A stretch of 64,000 nt of DNA from Datnioides undecimradiatus (taxonomy: Eukaryota > Chordata > Actinopteri > Lobotiformes > Datnioididae): the NCBI GenBank assembly GCA_008933995.1, contig WARS01000016.1, forward strand, positions 5,432,215 through 5,496,214, read 5' to 3'. The position numbers were made by a program, and so were the translations under genes. The notes below the pieces were generated by a model. That model did not search any database and was not told the DNA's origin. It was given only the letters and a program-made list of their open reading frames with translations. The stretch's first letter is position 1, and every line of letters begins with the position of its first letter. This document shows positions 38,727 through 51,300 of the stretch, in pieces.

Positions 38727-38760
38727 TAAAGCTGCACCAATCAATATTTTGATTTTTGAC
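38727..38760 (-). repeat. Isolated repeat end
   Basis: TTAAAGCTGCACCAATCAATATTTT is, in reverse complement, very like the right ends of the repeats ending at 14127 and 17176 (AATATTGATT...CAGCTTTAA). The neighbouring sequence does not align with those copies, so this may be a related element or only a shared terminus. Confidence 0.4.
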
Positions 38761-39235
38761 CGGTTGGTCAGATGTCAGTCATGTGAAAGGTGTTGCCTTT
38801 AGTGATGTTCCCAAAGACAATGACAATCCAACTCATTTTGGATTGGCATTTTACAGCCTGCCTAGCACATGGCCCGTGAGTGAGTGTTCTGCTCTAGTCT
38901 CCAGTCCGGGGGTGATCACGTTGAGATGTGTCACCCAGAACAACTCCAGTAATAAAACATTAAGTCTCCTGTTTTTATGTGACATGGATAAAAGTTAAAA
39001 TACTCAACTGGCTTGTCTGGACTACACCTGTAATAGTATTATAGTGACTGTCTTGATTCAGGTATTCCACTGAACCTGCATGCACACTTCCAGGAACCTG
39101 AAATTAAAGCAGCTAAATTGAATTCAGCCATTTCCTTCTTGAATAAACCTTTTCTTCCTCAACTTGTCAAAATATCTTCTGAGAAAAAGATGTGGATCCT
39201 GCGAGTAAGGATATATAACTTTACGCATAGTAAGA

Positions 39236-39728
39236 CCACACACACTTGTGAGGACCCTCACAGATATAATTCCTTCCACAGTGCTTCAGTCATTTTTTCC
39301 TACCCAGTTAAGATGAAACCACACTGTCCTGTGTGTGATAAAAGCCTTGATGGCATATGACAGCAACAGGATTTTGAAAGCTAGCTATAGCTATATTTAT
39401 CTAATGACTTTGTTGTGACTGGAACATGATTTTCTGGTTGCTCTACCTCAGCTCTTAGGTAAACACCAGCCAAAGATAACCACTTTTCTCTATAACTGAT
39501 AGGAGGTTTTAGCTAGTTAGCTCAGCTAACCCTAACCCAACCCTAACCCAACCCTAATCCTAACCCTAACCTTACTTAACCCTAAAATTAAGTCTGAAGC
39601 TTGGCCCAAGCAGTCCCTTCAAGTATTAAGGACCAGCCATAATGTCCTCACAATGCAGACATGTCCTCACTGCTGAGGTACAGTATAGAAAGTGTTCATT
39701 ACAATGGTAGCAATACAAGCACCCAAGA

Positions 39729-39759
<31 letters not shown>

Positions 39760-39777
39760 CACACACACACACACACT
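39236..39777 (+). repeat. Composite dispersed repeat with telomere-like CCCTAA units
   Basis: The order is ACACACTTGTGAGGACCCTCA, then about ten degenerate CCCTAA/CCCAAC units (39528-39586), then AAGTCTGAAGC, AGGACCAGCCATAATGTCCTCAC, ATGTCCTCACTGCTGAGG, and a closing AC microsatellite (39729-39776). I recognise this composite of GTCCTCAC words and CCCTAA units as a common interspersed repeat of teleosts. The telomere-like part is therefore best read as part of it. Confidence 0.6.
39729..39776. repeat. Microsatellite (AC)n
   Basis: AC run with one G interruption. Confidence 0.95.
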
Positions 39778-40955
39778 GTATTTCTACTGTATATGGCCCA
39801 CTCTTTGTCATACTCACTCTTGTATCAAGTGTAGGGAATGATTCACTGAGCAAAGCTTGGTTCTCTGGAAGCTCACAGCCGAGACCATGAGGAGACCCGT
39901 TACCTAGCAACCGCTGTGATTGTCTCATGCTCCAGGTGTAACTTCTGCGAAGAAGGTAGTCCCATGTGAGGCAAGTGGGTGCTACGCTATCTGAAACCCT
40001 GTTATTCTTGTATTTCAAGAAAACAGTGAGGAACAAAAGGACACTGAACACGCATTGTGTTTGTGCACTTCAGGCAAAAAAAATAAAATAAAAAAAAAGA
40101 GAAACAGCTGGTGAGCTTCAAGGTTTAAGAGAGAATATCATGATTGTTTTCCCTGGTATCACGTTGACTCATCAATCAAGCTTCTCTCTGTTTCTCTGCT
40201 CACACTTTCCCATTCTGTGATCAATGTTATAATTAATCAAACGGCACCACTCAGCACTCTAATTAATCTTATTTCTGACTGTAAGTTTCAGGCCAGACAT
40301 CTTTGCAGCAAAACAGCCAATCATCTGCAGGTACATCAGCTTTGCGGAGAGACACGGGGGCATCAATTGCACCAGCTGAAACGGTCAATATTTCATCTCA
40401 ATACTCTAATACAGCTTAGAGTTTCTCTTAAATATCAGTGGTACCACAACCACAAACGCACACACACACAAAACAGAGACATCATGAAGATGTAAATTGC
40501 TCATTCAGACAGGAAAAAATGGTCCCTGAAAATAATCAATTTAATGTGCTCTCCATCTCTCCATCTGTATTCTTGTCACATTCAAAATTGTATTTGAGAA
40601 TTATGCTATTTTGCTAAATATATCTCTGTTAGTTCATGGATTGTCTGCCTCTAAACCTGTTTGCTCTGCAGATCTGTAATAAGTGCCACATGTTGCAACA
40701 AACACAGGCCCATAAAGCTGTTAAACCTTTGATATAGTTGCATCCTTTACTCTAGTCCTAACCTTCTTAAACGTATGTTTAAATGTATATATATATATAT
40801 GTGGTTTAAGCTGACCTGTAATGTTTGGGGTTGGAAAATCAACTTCAGAGTCAGGACTGGTAGCAATATATTCTGTACATGGCTATACATGATGCATTGA
40901 CATTGCTGCAGATCATTGACTGTATAACATGTACAGTATGAGTATATATAACATA

Positions 40956-40978
40956 TTATATATATATATATATATATG
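40956..40978. repeat. Microsatellite (TA)n
   Basis: TA run flanked by palindromic AT-rich sequence (AACATATTATA...TATATGTT). Confidence 0.9.
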
Positions 40979-41524
40979 TTCTACAAGTTAAGAAACCTGT
41001 CTTCACTGTGAAATGCAGGATTTGTCTCATCCACATAATGCAAAATCACACATTTTGCTGCAGATCTGCCTTTAATCTTGTGTACATTTCTTATATTGTG
41101 AATCCCACCATCTGGCTCATCCCAGACAGTTATCCTATCCTCAGTTATGCTTTGATACAATAAGTGCAATGATGTTTGATTCCCCGGAGGATTCTGCTTG
41201 AAGCTGCTCCAGGTATACTTTGGCCAAGAGTCTGTTCAACACTTTAGTGAAGTGGGTACAGAACAACTATAGGCTCCCAGGAGAGAAAGGAAAGGGGGGG
41301 CTGGGGGGATTTGAAGTGTTACTGAGGTTGAGGGCCAAGGCCTGGGAAACAGTGCCATCTATTGATTTCTCTTCCTGCCTGCTTTAATGCTGCAGTCATG
41401 TGTGCTTCTGGGGTCTAGATCTGCCATTGAGAACTATTCATGCAGTCTTGGTCGCTATATACATATCTTGTGTGTAGCTATTCTATAACCATATGTGACA
41501 CATTTCAACAACATTAAATTCTTC

Positions 41525-41650
41525 CAGTGGTGGGCAAGCTTTAAATTGAATGTAGTAATGTAAAAGTACAACATATTTCCTTTGAAATGTTAGATAGAGA
41601 TTATTAAATAAGTAACAAATACCTCAGTGCTTGAGTAATTGTACTATAAT
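41525..41650 (-). repeat. Relic of the 16.1 kb repeat family, reverse orientation
   Basis: CAGTGGTGGGCAAG, GAAATGTTAG and AATACCTCAGTGCTTGAGTAATTGTAC follow the order seen at the ends of the family at 16070-16560, read on the opposite strand. Strongly decayed. Confidence 0.4.
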
Positions 41651-43209
41651 CTTCTTGGTGGCAGGATGAGTGACGATATGAGAAAGAAATATTGTATGAT
41701 GCTTATTTTATTGATATTTGTTTTCTTTAACCATTTGTTCTGCTTCATATGACATTTTTCTAATGTAGTTTAATGAAGAGTAATATAGTCTCTAATAGTG
41801 TTCACCATGTTTTGGGAAACTATATTTATGACTATATAATCTATAAATTTCTACTTATTTGGTGTCAAGATGATTGTGTGGATTTATTTGTTGGTATTTT
41901 TCTGTAATAATGTTAATTTTGAATGGATATATATATAGTTGATTAAACTATAACTTAGTTACATGCAGGTATAAGGACATCACTTCTCCTGTCGTCCTGA
42001 CACTTTTCAATTGTGCCCATTGATGTTTCCAAAAACCTGACCTCATATCTGGGTTTTGAGTGACTAATCTGTTATGACCTTACAAACACAAGACCTCAAA
42101 TCTGTAACATACAATCACAAATCCATTCCATAACATTGTAATAATATTCATATTTGCCCTTGTTTACATGTTCCTTTTTGGTATTTTTATAAAATAAAAA
42201 TACTATTTCATTTCGAACTGTTACATGACAGAGAGAGGATTATTTTAGCAGGTCAGCGACTCTCTTTAAAAAGCCAGAGCCACAGAAAATGTGTCATCGA
42301 TAAGCTCGCTCGCACCACACAGTGAGTGGACCTCGTAGATTATTACTTCATTCATCAACAGCTTCTACTATCCACTTGATCATAAGGTTTACAGAGAGCC
42401 TTTTGGTTCCACCAGCTGTATACTCAGCAGCAGACACGCTCATATGGAGGCATGAACTTACAGACTGGCTCTGACATCACAGTGGTCTGTAGGAGTTTGT
42501 GAGAAGATTGGATGAGAAAGGACTTATTCACCAGCGCCGTGGTTGATATTCACAGTGAAAGACATCCGTCAATGCCCAACTGCTCACAATGCTAATTTCT
42601 GACACATCTCTGTGAATTATATGCCAGATCTTTGATGACATGCAGTGACCGGCGTAACTGTGCATCATAGTTCACATCGGGTAATTGTTATATAGAAGGT
42701 GGTAATAGCGCACTTAATACTTGCAGTGGAGTCATCGGCATGTAAACAGACACTTCCCCTCCGCACAGATAGCTGACGATACAGTTTGTAGTTTGGACTG
42801 CAGGTTTGTGACTTCACTCCTGAAACATGTCGTCTCATCACCATCCTGCTGGAAAAAAAAGGCAAACCATTGTTTTCCAGAAAAATCCCAAATAACACAT
42901 GAAATATGCATGGGACAGTGGAAATATTAACATTTTGATCCCACTGGCGAATATCGTATTACTTCTTAAGAGTTTTTATATTGTAACTGGTGGTTAATAA
43001 ATGGTTTAAAGCTTCATATAAGAGGTATAAAAGCTGGGAAAAATAATTTTTGCTGACATATCTGGCAGAAACGTCTGACTGTTAATGGACTATCATCATT
43101 TTTCACAGCATTATTATTAAATATTCAATTCACATGTATTAATAAAGCGTCAAATCATAAGAGAAGGGCTGTTTTCATATATAGCAGGTCTAAACTGACC
43201 TCTTTATAT

Positions 43210-43248
43210 TTTTACACAAAAATTTTACACAAAAATTTTACACAAAAA
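43210..43248 (+). repeat. Tandem repeat, three perfect 13-bp units
   Basis: The unit TTTTACACAAAAA occurs three times without a mismatch. Perfect identity in an otherwise diverged area suggests a recent slippage or duplication event. Confidence 0.95.
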
Positions 43249-43558
43249 CCCAGCAGTTCGCACCCTGAGTTAGCACGGTTGGCAACGGTGTCACGGGAAA
43301 AACTGCCTTTTAACACGCAAAGAACCTCGAGCAGAACCAGGCTCTTGGTGGGCGGCCATCTGCAGAGACGGAGAGAACATACAGTAGCACAATGGTAAGT
43401 TTCACATGGAGATGTAAGGTAATATTAATGGGAATGGCAGTGGTAACAACAATTGTAGCAGTGGGTGTTGTAACAGAAACATGGGCAGTAGGTGGTGGTT
43501 GTAATCACAGATCCAGACTCCACAGGTCTGGAGGCAGAGATACCTGCAGAACGCAGCA

Positions 43559-43580
43559 GAGAGAGAGAGAGAGAGAGAGA
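43559..43580. repeat. Microsatellite (AG)n
   Basis: Uninterrupted AG run. Confidence 0.9.
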
Positions 43581-44399
43581 CGAGAAAACACAAAACTACA
43601 TGAGAGGGAATAATATTAATAATTGAAAGAATGAACTACAATTAAGTATTAATAAATGCTTTGTTAACAATTAAAAAACAATTAAACTTGTTAGTTGCTA
43701 CTTATAAACCCTGTACAAAGGGTGCCTTATTAGACGATGGTACTAATATTATCTCTTCACATTTTGTATTGAAGGGCAAAACAGCACCTGTTCAAATATC
43801 AAATATATTATCATCACTTTAGTGCCATCACTAAGCACAATAATGTTAGCTGACAAACAAATATCCTATGATAGCAGCCAGATCAATGCCAGTTTGTACA
43901 GTATTTATGCCTTTGCTGCACTCTCACACGCCACCTCTGACAAGGATGAGGCCACAGGGCCAGTGGTTTCTCTGAGGAGGAGCAGGATGTCTTGGATGAG
44001 ATCAGGCCCAAGCATTGCCTCGCTCTGACATGTGTCAACCTCGATTAGTTTTGACTGTTCAATGCGATGACCTCTCCAAGTGTAATCTACCAGCACGGGC
44101 TCTTACAGATTAACAGGGCTATTAATGTCTCCATGTTTTGCCTCTGCAGAGGACTGAGGCAGTGATTGATCAGAGACGTGTCTTTCTGCCATCTGAACTA
44201 TTCAACGAGAGCATGTTTCATGTCGAGGCCATAAGATGTAGTGACACACAAGAGCAGTGTGGCGGTTTGAAGGTGGGTGGTTTGAGAGAACCTTGTATGG
44301 ATGCATCTACACAGAAACATGTGCAATACGTGCCGTGATGTTGTATTACAGTTACTGCAAACTCAGTGACAAATAGCTCTCCTCAGCTCTCTCTTCTCT

Positions 44400-44545
44400 G
44401 CAGTCTGCTCATTGCTCCATGCAGAGTCAACTGTTCTCCATCCTGGTCTTTTCCCTGATGGTAGAGAAATTTTTTTTCCTCCTCTCCAGTTATTGCCCAC
44501 TTTCTTTTGGAGTCTGAAAACTCATCTCTTCAAGAAATACCTCAT
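44400..44545 (+). mobile_element. Possible LINE 3' coding relic
   Basis: The plus-strand reading at 44508-44543 gives WSLKTHLFKKYL, which resembles the LKTHLF segment that closes the open frame of many fish LINE reverse transcriptases. Only this short word supports it, and the upstream part is too decayed to read. Confidence 0.35.
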
Positions 44546-45681
44546 GTCATCCTCGCCTCACTGAATCATATCCCCTTTCTCCACACTCCTCCTGTACATT
44601 CTAATTTGTTCTTCAAAAAAAGCCCTTCCTCCTCTCCTTGGCTGTTTCCTTCCATTCACATTGCTTCTCTGCATATTATTCTCAGGTCACAATAAGGGAA
44701 TTATGACTGATTTAAGCAGCCCATGTTGATGGTAATGAAGGTGATGTAGGATTTGGTGCTCATTATACTAATACATGTATTTAAGGGACTTTTCAGGAAA
44801 TTAGCCAAATAACTACAAGATGAGTACATGTTGCTTTACTTGAAATAATGAAAAAACTAAATATTTCAATGGGATGTGTATTTAAGCTGAAAAACAAGTC
44901 ATTCAGTCTGAAGTAAGCGGTGCGGCTGAGGTGAGAGGCAGGTGTAAGAGCCCCATCTAGTGGTTGGACATGTAAAGTGGTACTTAAAAGTACTACAGAA
45001 ACAATAATGTAATATTACATATTGTGTTTTGTACAATGAATAAATTGAATAAATGCTGTACAGTGTGCTTTGGTGTTCACACAAATAATACTGTTGTAAC
45101 AATTGTGGCAATGTGTGAAACAAGATGCGAAACACCAACAGACTGTACAAGATATTTAAGATGAATAACAACATTGGTTTTTGTCCCAAATTGTATGGAA
45201 AATAAATATGTACATTAGGTTTTGTGATATGTTATGTTAAACAACACTAAGCTACAATTGGAATGACTAAAAGAAAGGAAATAGATTAATCTGATTAAAT
45301 ATTAGCACCATGTAGTTCAATTTTATGCAATGTTACAAGGACTCAAATACATCAGTTCTGGCCAAGAACAGGGAGACCACATGGTTTTGGTTTGCCAGTT
45401 CTGGTGCCAGTCTTGCTGAAAAACATGTGTTACGTTATCTTCTCTTGATTAAAATGTGTGTCAGCTGGGGCACCCAAGGACTTTCTCATTCATATCCTGA
45501 GGTCACTTCACTGCCGATTTAACTGCCCCCAGTATAAAGTTTTAGTTTTTTTCCACCTCGGCAGCCTGATTCTGCCCCAGCTCCTGAATGCTGCACATCT
45601 GACAGTTGTGCTCGCTACAGTGAATTAATCTGATCCCGTTTAATATAAATCTCTAACAACACAAAACAAGGAAAACTGAAT

Positions 45682-45697
45682 GGGGGGGGGGGGGGGG
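45682..45697. repeat. G16 homopolymer
   Basis: Run of sixteen G. Confidence 0.9.
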
Positions 45698-47394
45698 TTC
45701 ATACTTCCTTCTCAGGCCAGACATGGCAATGCAGCCTCTTCTCACTTGCAGCATCATGCTAGCTGACCTGGCAGCAATAACCGGCTACTCTACCTTTAAC
45801 AGAATGTGAGAGAATTGGGTCATTGTAGGAAAACATGGCCCCTTCGAGTCGCTGCTGCCAAATGGTGTAAAAGCTGAAGTGACCTGCTATAATTCAATTT
45901 GTCTTGGTAGTGGAAGGAGTGCGAGGTTCATTTCAGGAGGTTTTCTAACCAAGCTGTAGCCTGCGCACATCATCTGGCACCTATAACACCCTTGTCTTTG
46001 ATCATAGCCAGGTTTCTGAATCCCCGCTGTGTGCATATATTTTTGCTTTGGGCAAACTACCTGGTAAATAATAAAGGTAGAAAATGATCCGCAGCTGGTC
46101 ATTTCTTTTCTGAAGAACACGTTTCTCTCCAATATCAAGAGGTTTACTTCAGTGTGTGACTCTCATTTTTATTATCCTTATAAAAGTTGCAGTAGGTCAT
46201 GGCTCAGAAAGATTGTTTTTTTGTCTACTTTATGGTTGTTGCGCCTTTTGTGCACCTTTCCTCAGAGAAATGCACGCAATCATGCTTCATGTTTCACTTT
46301 GACTTTGTGACTTTGTAAACCCACTCTTGTGAACTACAGATTTATCTTTAAGGCCCACATTCACCAGAGACCATTTATCAATATGTCTAACGTGCAGCAG
46401 TTTGTTATGACCATAAACATGCAGATACTGTACATATTTTTGCATTATTTTTCTGTCTGATGATTCATGAAAATATAAGATATAATAAGACATGGTGTCC
46501 CCTAACTTTCAATATTGTGACCAGCAGTCGTGAGTAACGTGATTACTTTTTTGACTTGCTTAACAGGATTACAATTACTCAAATTTAAATAGCCTTGTTT
46601 TTTTTGTAACTTTTGCCTTATATGAAAATAGTGGACAACTGCAGATGACAGCAGCCGTCTATTCACCAGATATTGTAGTTTATATGTCACATTACTTTAC
46701 GGTAGCACAAGACAGGTAGATCACAGTAATTGTGTTGATGCTACTGTCAATCAAATACAAGTCTTCGTCAAGTACTGTAGCAAAGCTCAGCTATGTCCAG
46801 AAGCAGTTAGTCTACTGCTACTGATATCTAATGTCTAAGCTGCAGTATATTTTAAACACTACCAGTATGCAAAACAGACTAAAAATTGCATCAAACAACA
46901 GTAAAGGACTCACACAATGTTAACTGACAAAGACCAAGTCTAACCAAGACAATGTACATGTAGCTTAAACATAGGAAGACCATGATCCCACCCTCCAATC
47001 GTCAGGGGTATTGATAACTCCTTTCACTACAATGATATTGGGTGCAATACTTGTCTTTCCCCAGACCTTGCCACAGCAGCAATAAAATAATAAAGCTACA
47101 TGTGCATTAATAGAAAAAACTGAAGTTAACATTTAATGTAGTTACTTTGCTTAGTAACTAATTAACAGTAATACCATCAGCACAAATTATGGCAAACAGG
47201 ACATAATGCACTGATTGAACTGATTCATAGAATACTAAGAGAGCGAATTGACTCTGAATTCAAATTGCATGGTGATTTTACTAGCTTTAATTGCATTTCA
47301 TGCTTTGGTGATTTTTATATTTGTCTCTCGCACTGAGATATAAAACGAGTTAAAACTAGAAACTTAATTGTATTCCCGGTACTTGTAAATGCTG

Positions 47395-47600
47395 CTAATT
47401 GGCTTCTGTGCTGCGGGTTTCTCGGCACCCCTCTGAGACCTTATTATAGTGAAGTGGTTTCCATGCCCCTGTGATCCTGGGAGCTGTGTTGTCAGATGAG
47501 CTGTCAAAGGCAAATTGGTCCCAGGTGAAGGGACCAAACTTTGGAAAAAAGAAACCTTGCGGGCTAGGCATACCGGGGGCCTTCCTCCCTGAGCCAGGCC
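47395..47600 (-). mobile_element. Possible LINE-related repeat relic
   Basis: On the minus strand, GGGACCAATTTGCCTTTGA, CTGACAACACAGCTCCCAGG, ATCACAGGGGCATGGAAACC and AGGTCTCAGAGGGGTGCCGAG follow the order of an untranslated part of LINE-type repeats that I associate with fish genomes. Two overlapping minus-strand frames (47364-47675 and 47395-47634) are open across it but neither resembles a known protein. The family name is uncertain. Confidence 0.4.
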
Positions 47601-47814
47601 CAGGCAGACAAGGATAAGAAGGGACCATAACCATGTGAGTGATAAGTTGATGATGAAACTCATGCAGTCATGCACTTGTATGGGAATTAAGGCTGTTCAT
47701 AAATGTCCCCAAAGACCACACCAGCAAAAATCAATGATCAGCTTTGTTGCTGGTCCATCAGATCTGCAGCCATTTGTCTTGCACACTTGTAAGAGGAGAA
47801 GAACAGACTTGGTG

Positions 47815-47849
47815 ACTACCTGGTGCTGTGATCACTACCTGGTGCTGTG
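47815..47849 (+). repeat. Two exact 16-bp repeats, period 19
   Basis: ACTACCTGGTGCTGTG occurs at 47815-47830 and again at 47834-47849. Confidence 0.9.
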
Positions 47850-48009
47850 TCAGAACATATACTGGGAAAAACTTGCTGGGAAAATGGAAACCCACACATG
47901 CAGTGAAGATAAACTGGGAATATTTGACCACTTTCCAAGAGTCCTGACTACATCCCAGTAGGTGTTGATGTCGTGGAATTCCAGCTGACGGTGCACAAAG
48001 CATACCCTG

Positions 48010-48035
48010 CAACTCAGAGCCATTGCTCTGAGTTG
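48010..48035. repeat. Perfect 11-bp inverted repeat with 4-base loop
   Basis: CAACTCAGAGC (48010-48020), loop CATT, then GCTCTGAGTTG (48025-48035). Too short for a pre-miRNA, and no T-rich or A-rich tail marks it as a terminator. Confidence 0.85.
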
Positions 48036-48114
48036 GAGCCAGAAAGTCGTTGGGGCTCTTGGGTCGTTGATATGAGCCATCCAACGTTGTATAATTGGAA
48101 TACTTGCTGCCCAG

Positions 48115-48320
48115 CGATGTAGCTCAGTTGTCAGTTTGATGCCAAGTGTGAAACAGCTGAGAATAAAGTCTGAGCACATGATGGTCTGCCACGGTCTTTG
48201 GGTTGGGCGCAAATTTCCGTCTCAAGAGCTGGAGTTCAAGTACTTCAGGGTCGTGTTGGATAATTGCAGGATGAGCTGTGAGTCAGCAGGCAAATTGCTG
48301 GTCATCAGCTGTGATGTGGG
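48115..48320 (+). mobile_element. LINE reverse-transcriptase relic
   Basis: The plus strand reads GATGCCAAGTGTGAAACAGCTG, AATAAAGTCTGAGCAC, GGGTTGGGCGC and CTCAAGAGCTGGAGTTCAAGTACTTCAGGGTCGTGTT. Translated, it gives SQELEFKYFRVVLDN, a decayed form of the EEFKYLGV motif that sits in the later part of fish LINE reverse transcriptases. The frame is degraded beyond it and no endonuclease or palm motif (FADD) is seen nearby, so this is a short truncated copy. Confidence 0.6.
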
Positions 48321-51300
48321 TTTAGTACTGAATAGTCTGAATGAAGAGGAAGCAAGAAAAGAAACATTTACACTATTAATTTCCACAACATGGATTTTTA
48401 GCATAGTATATCATTATGTTAGGTTGAATGTTATTTGCCAGTTTTGGTCACCTTATCGGTATTGCTGCATCAAAATACACCTAAAGTAACCAGTGTGAGG
48501 CCTTTCATTGCCTCTGTATCCCTGCTGTTACATCTCTCATCATTAATCACTTCCTCTTCTGATTCATACCAACAGATGAAAGTTATGTTCCTGCTAACAG
48601 TCACCTCAGAGTCCTCAACCACTTTGTCCACATCCACAGTGTCCACATCAACACTAGAGGGTGCTGGAGTATGTTTTTTTTCTCTTTAATCTTCACTAGA
48701 TCAGACCAGTGCTTTACCTTGACCTCATGAAAACATAACAATTTGGATTAAAATGCTAATTAATGTACTTACACTTAATAATTACGTAAACAACTGCAAT
48801 ACTGTTTTGTCCTTGTGCTGAGCGGAGCTTTCTTTTATCAGAGGTTATCTTTAAGTGTTCACACACAAAAAGTAGTTTTAAGTGTTCACTGCAGTTATCG
48901 CTGTAATGCCTGCGGAACCTATTTCAGAGAGCCATGCACCACTGACATCTCTTCAACTGCTGCCTTTCATCCCTCTTGACCTTTGACCCCCAACCTATAT
49001 CCTCATCTTTATTGACGCATCAATCTGGAAATGTGCAAGGGTTGCGGCACCTGGTGCCTGCCATGAAACTAACCCAACCAACCACGCGTGCTGCAGCTCG
49101 GTCCTAATGTAGACTTGTTTTATAGCGTGTGTAAAATCTGGACTTTTCTTTGAACACACTGTGTGTGTGAAACTAATCAAAATCAAACAAACAAAATCAG
49201 CAGATTACAGCAATATGCTTTAATAATAACAACATAAGGAACAACATGCATTTCATTTTTAAAGAGATACATGTTGTTCCTTATATTCCTTGTGTATCTC
49301 ATTTGTAGAAATCTACGGATTCTGAGTCAAAACACTGTACTGTCAGTTTTTCAAAATGAGTAGCTTATAGTATATTTATAAGGCATGTGATATTGGCCTT
49401 AAACCAGCGGATCTTGGCAACTGATCACTGCTTTGCATTGTTTCCTTGAGAGTGGATTGTTTTGCTTAAGTGATTTTTCATACAAATGCCCAGGGAGAAT
49501 TATTCCCCAAATCCCTCATAAAGTACATTATATTAGTAGCTTACCAAAAGTACCAGAAGAAGCAGTTGGAGGCAGCTTAAGCCTTATCGCCAACCTGATT
49601 GTTATTTTTATTTTAGAGAGCAGGATTCTTGTCATTGAGGGATTTTCTGCTTTGTCATTCTGAACAGGATTTCCCTCTGCCGGGGGAAGAGTCCTCCTAT
49701 TTGCTCTCTGCTAAGCAACTTCCTGCCTCAGAGGCCTCACAAACAATACATCTAACACAGCTGGAGAAGAATTCCTCAGATGGAAATGAGCAGGTCGTAT
49801 TTATTTAGATTTGAATTAAATGAATAGATCAAAAAAAAAAGAAGAAGAAGGTGGAATAGATTAACAAAATCTTGGCTCGTAGACGGATGAGGTCACTGAC
49901 ATTATTTAGTCTCTATTCATCCAAAAACCTAATTTCCTTCCTGAAATACAAAATCTGTGATAATGTACACCAGCATCAATACAGAAGAATGCAACCTGGT
50001 AGCTCTCCCACAGTGAATGACATATCTTTTAAGGTTAAGACGTTTAACTAAGGTCTCTTAATTTCTTATGTTCATTTTTCATACATTAGTCATAATTTGA
50101 TTTTTCAAATTCAAATTCTCAGTTCAGACATTCAAAATTCAGTTTTTTTCATCTGAATACTTTTTAATTTGTGACTTTCCTGTTAGTTTCATGGTCACAA
50201 AGTTACTGACCGGCCTTTGGAAACATGCTTGTCCCTAATTAGTGCATATAAAGTGTGACAAAGATAGACTTATTAGTTTCTTTTGCACTGGCTTCAGGAA
50301 TTAGGCTACCGTAGTTGAAAAGTGGGTTAACTCATCCCCAGTCTGCCCGTGCTCCTGTTTGCCCTGCTTTTTGACAGACAGCAGTGACAGTGTGGCTCAG
50401 GCTGTGCTGCATGAGGTGGTGACGCAGGAAGGTAAGAGCCTGGCAGGGCACGGTGCGGAGGAACCCACCAGGCGGCAAGTAAAACTGGCATTGCCCTGTA
50501 TAATCCAGCCTCACTGTTTGGCAGTCGTACAGAGTCCACCTTAGTACTTGCTGCACTCTGCAACACTCTGCAGCCCTGAGAGACAAACATTGCAGTTCAT
50601 CTATGTGTATGCTCTGTTCATAGACTGTGTGTCTAATTCAGCCTTTAGCCTATGCATAGCTCAAAAAAATAACTCACTGTCCCAAAGACTCATCAGTCTT
50701 TGAGTTCCAGCTCATCTGTCATGTCAGCTGACTGATAAAAACCCAATTTCAGTGCACAGGCTACAATTTTCTATAGTTCTTGAGGATAAGACAGCGAGCG
50801 TATTAAAGAATAAGTGAATAATATGTTAAATAATTGAAGGATTTTGTAAAAACTCTTGATAAATTACCCCAAAAGAATGATATCTTGCTTGTCTCTTTTT
50901 TGTTAATTAAGTAGTTTGTAGTTCATATTGTCCTGTCACTGGTGGTTGGGTTCAGTTGAACTTGTTGCCAGTAGCAACCACCACTGGCACAGATCAATAG
51001 CACCTCCAGTTTAATTCACACTGTTACTTTCCAAACAAATGCCGACACACAGATATCATCTGCAGCATTAACTGTTATCTGTGAGTAATTTTTTTCCTAT
51101 TACAGCTATTTTGTGATTTTTGCTGAGTTTGTATTTTTGTGCTAGTTTCCTTCTTACTGTTTCAACACCTTTTAAATACAATATCATAAGGCTATTTTTT
51201 TAAAGTACCTTAGTTTAGGCTGTCTCTAAAGCAGAGCTGCCCAAAGTTGCAATACGATTTGATTTGGTCTGCTAGATGTGTCCAGCTAAATAATATTAAT

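Larger units (their letters stand above)
39778..43209. other. Intergenic, little recognised
   Basis: No supported gene. It holds two TA runs (40784-40800 and 40956-40978) and a relic of the 16.1 kb repeat family (41525-41650). The rest is unremarkable AT-rich sequence. Confidence 0.5.
43581..47394. other. Intergenic, little recognised
   Basis: No supported gene. It contains a possible LINE end (44400-44545), a G16 run (45682-45697), and around 46535-46610 a GTAAC...GATTAC-rich part that may be a heavily decayed repeat. No RNA gene was recognised. Confidence 0.5.

Noticed and set aside
39528..39586. Interstitial telomere as a chromosome-fusion scar
   Set aside because: The units are degenerate and flanked by the other parts of a dispersed composite repeat, which explains them without a fusion.
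50327..50590. Overlapping short minus-strand frames near 50.4 kb
   Set aside because: Two frames are open over the same bases with no family signature in either; most likely chance.
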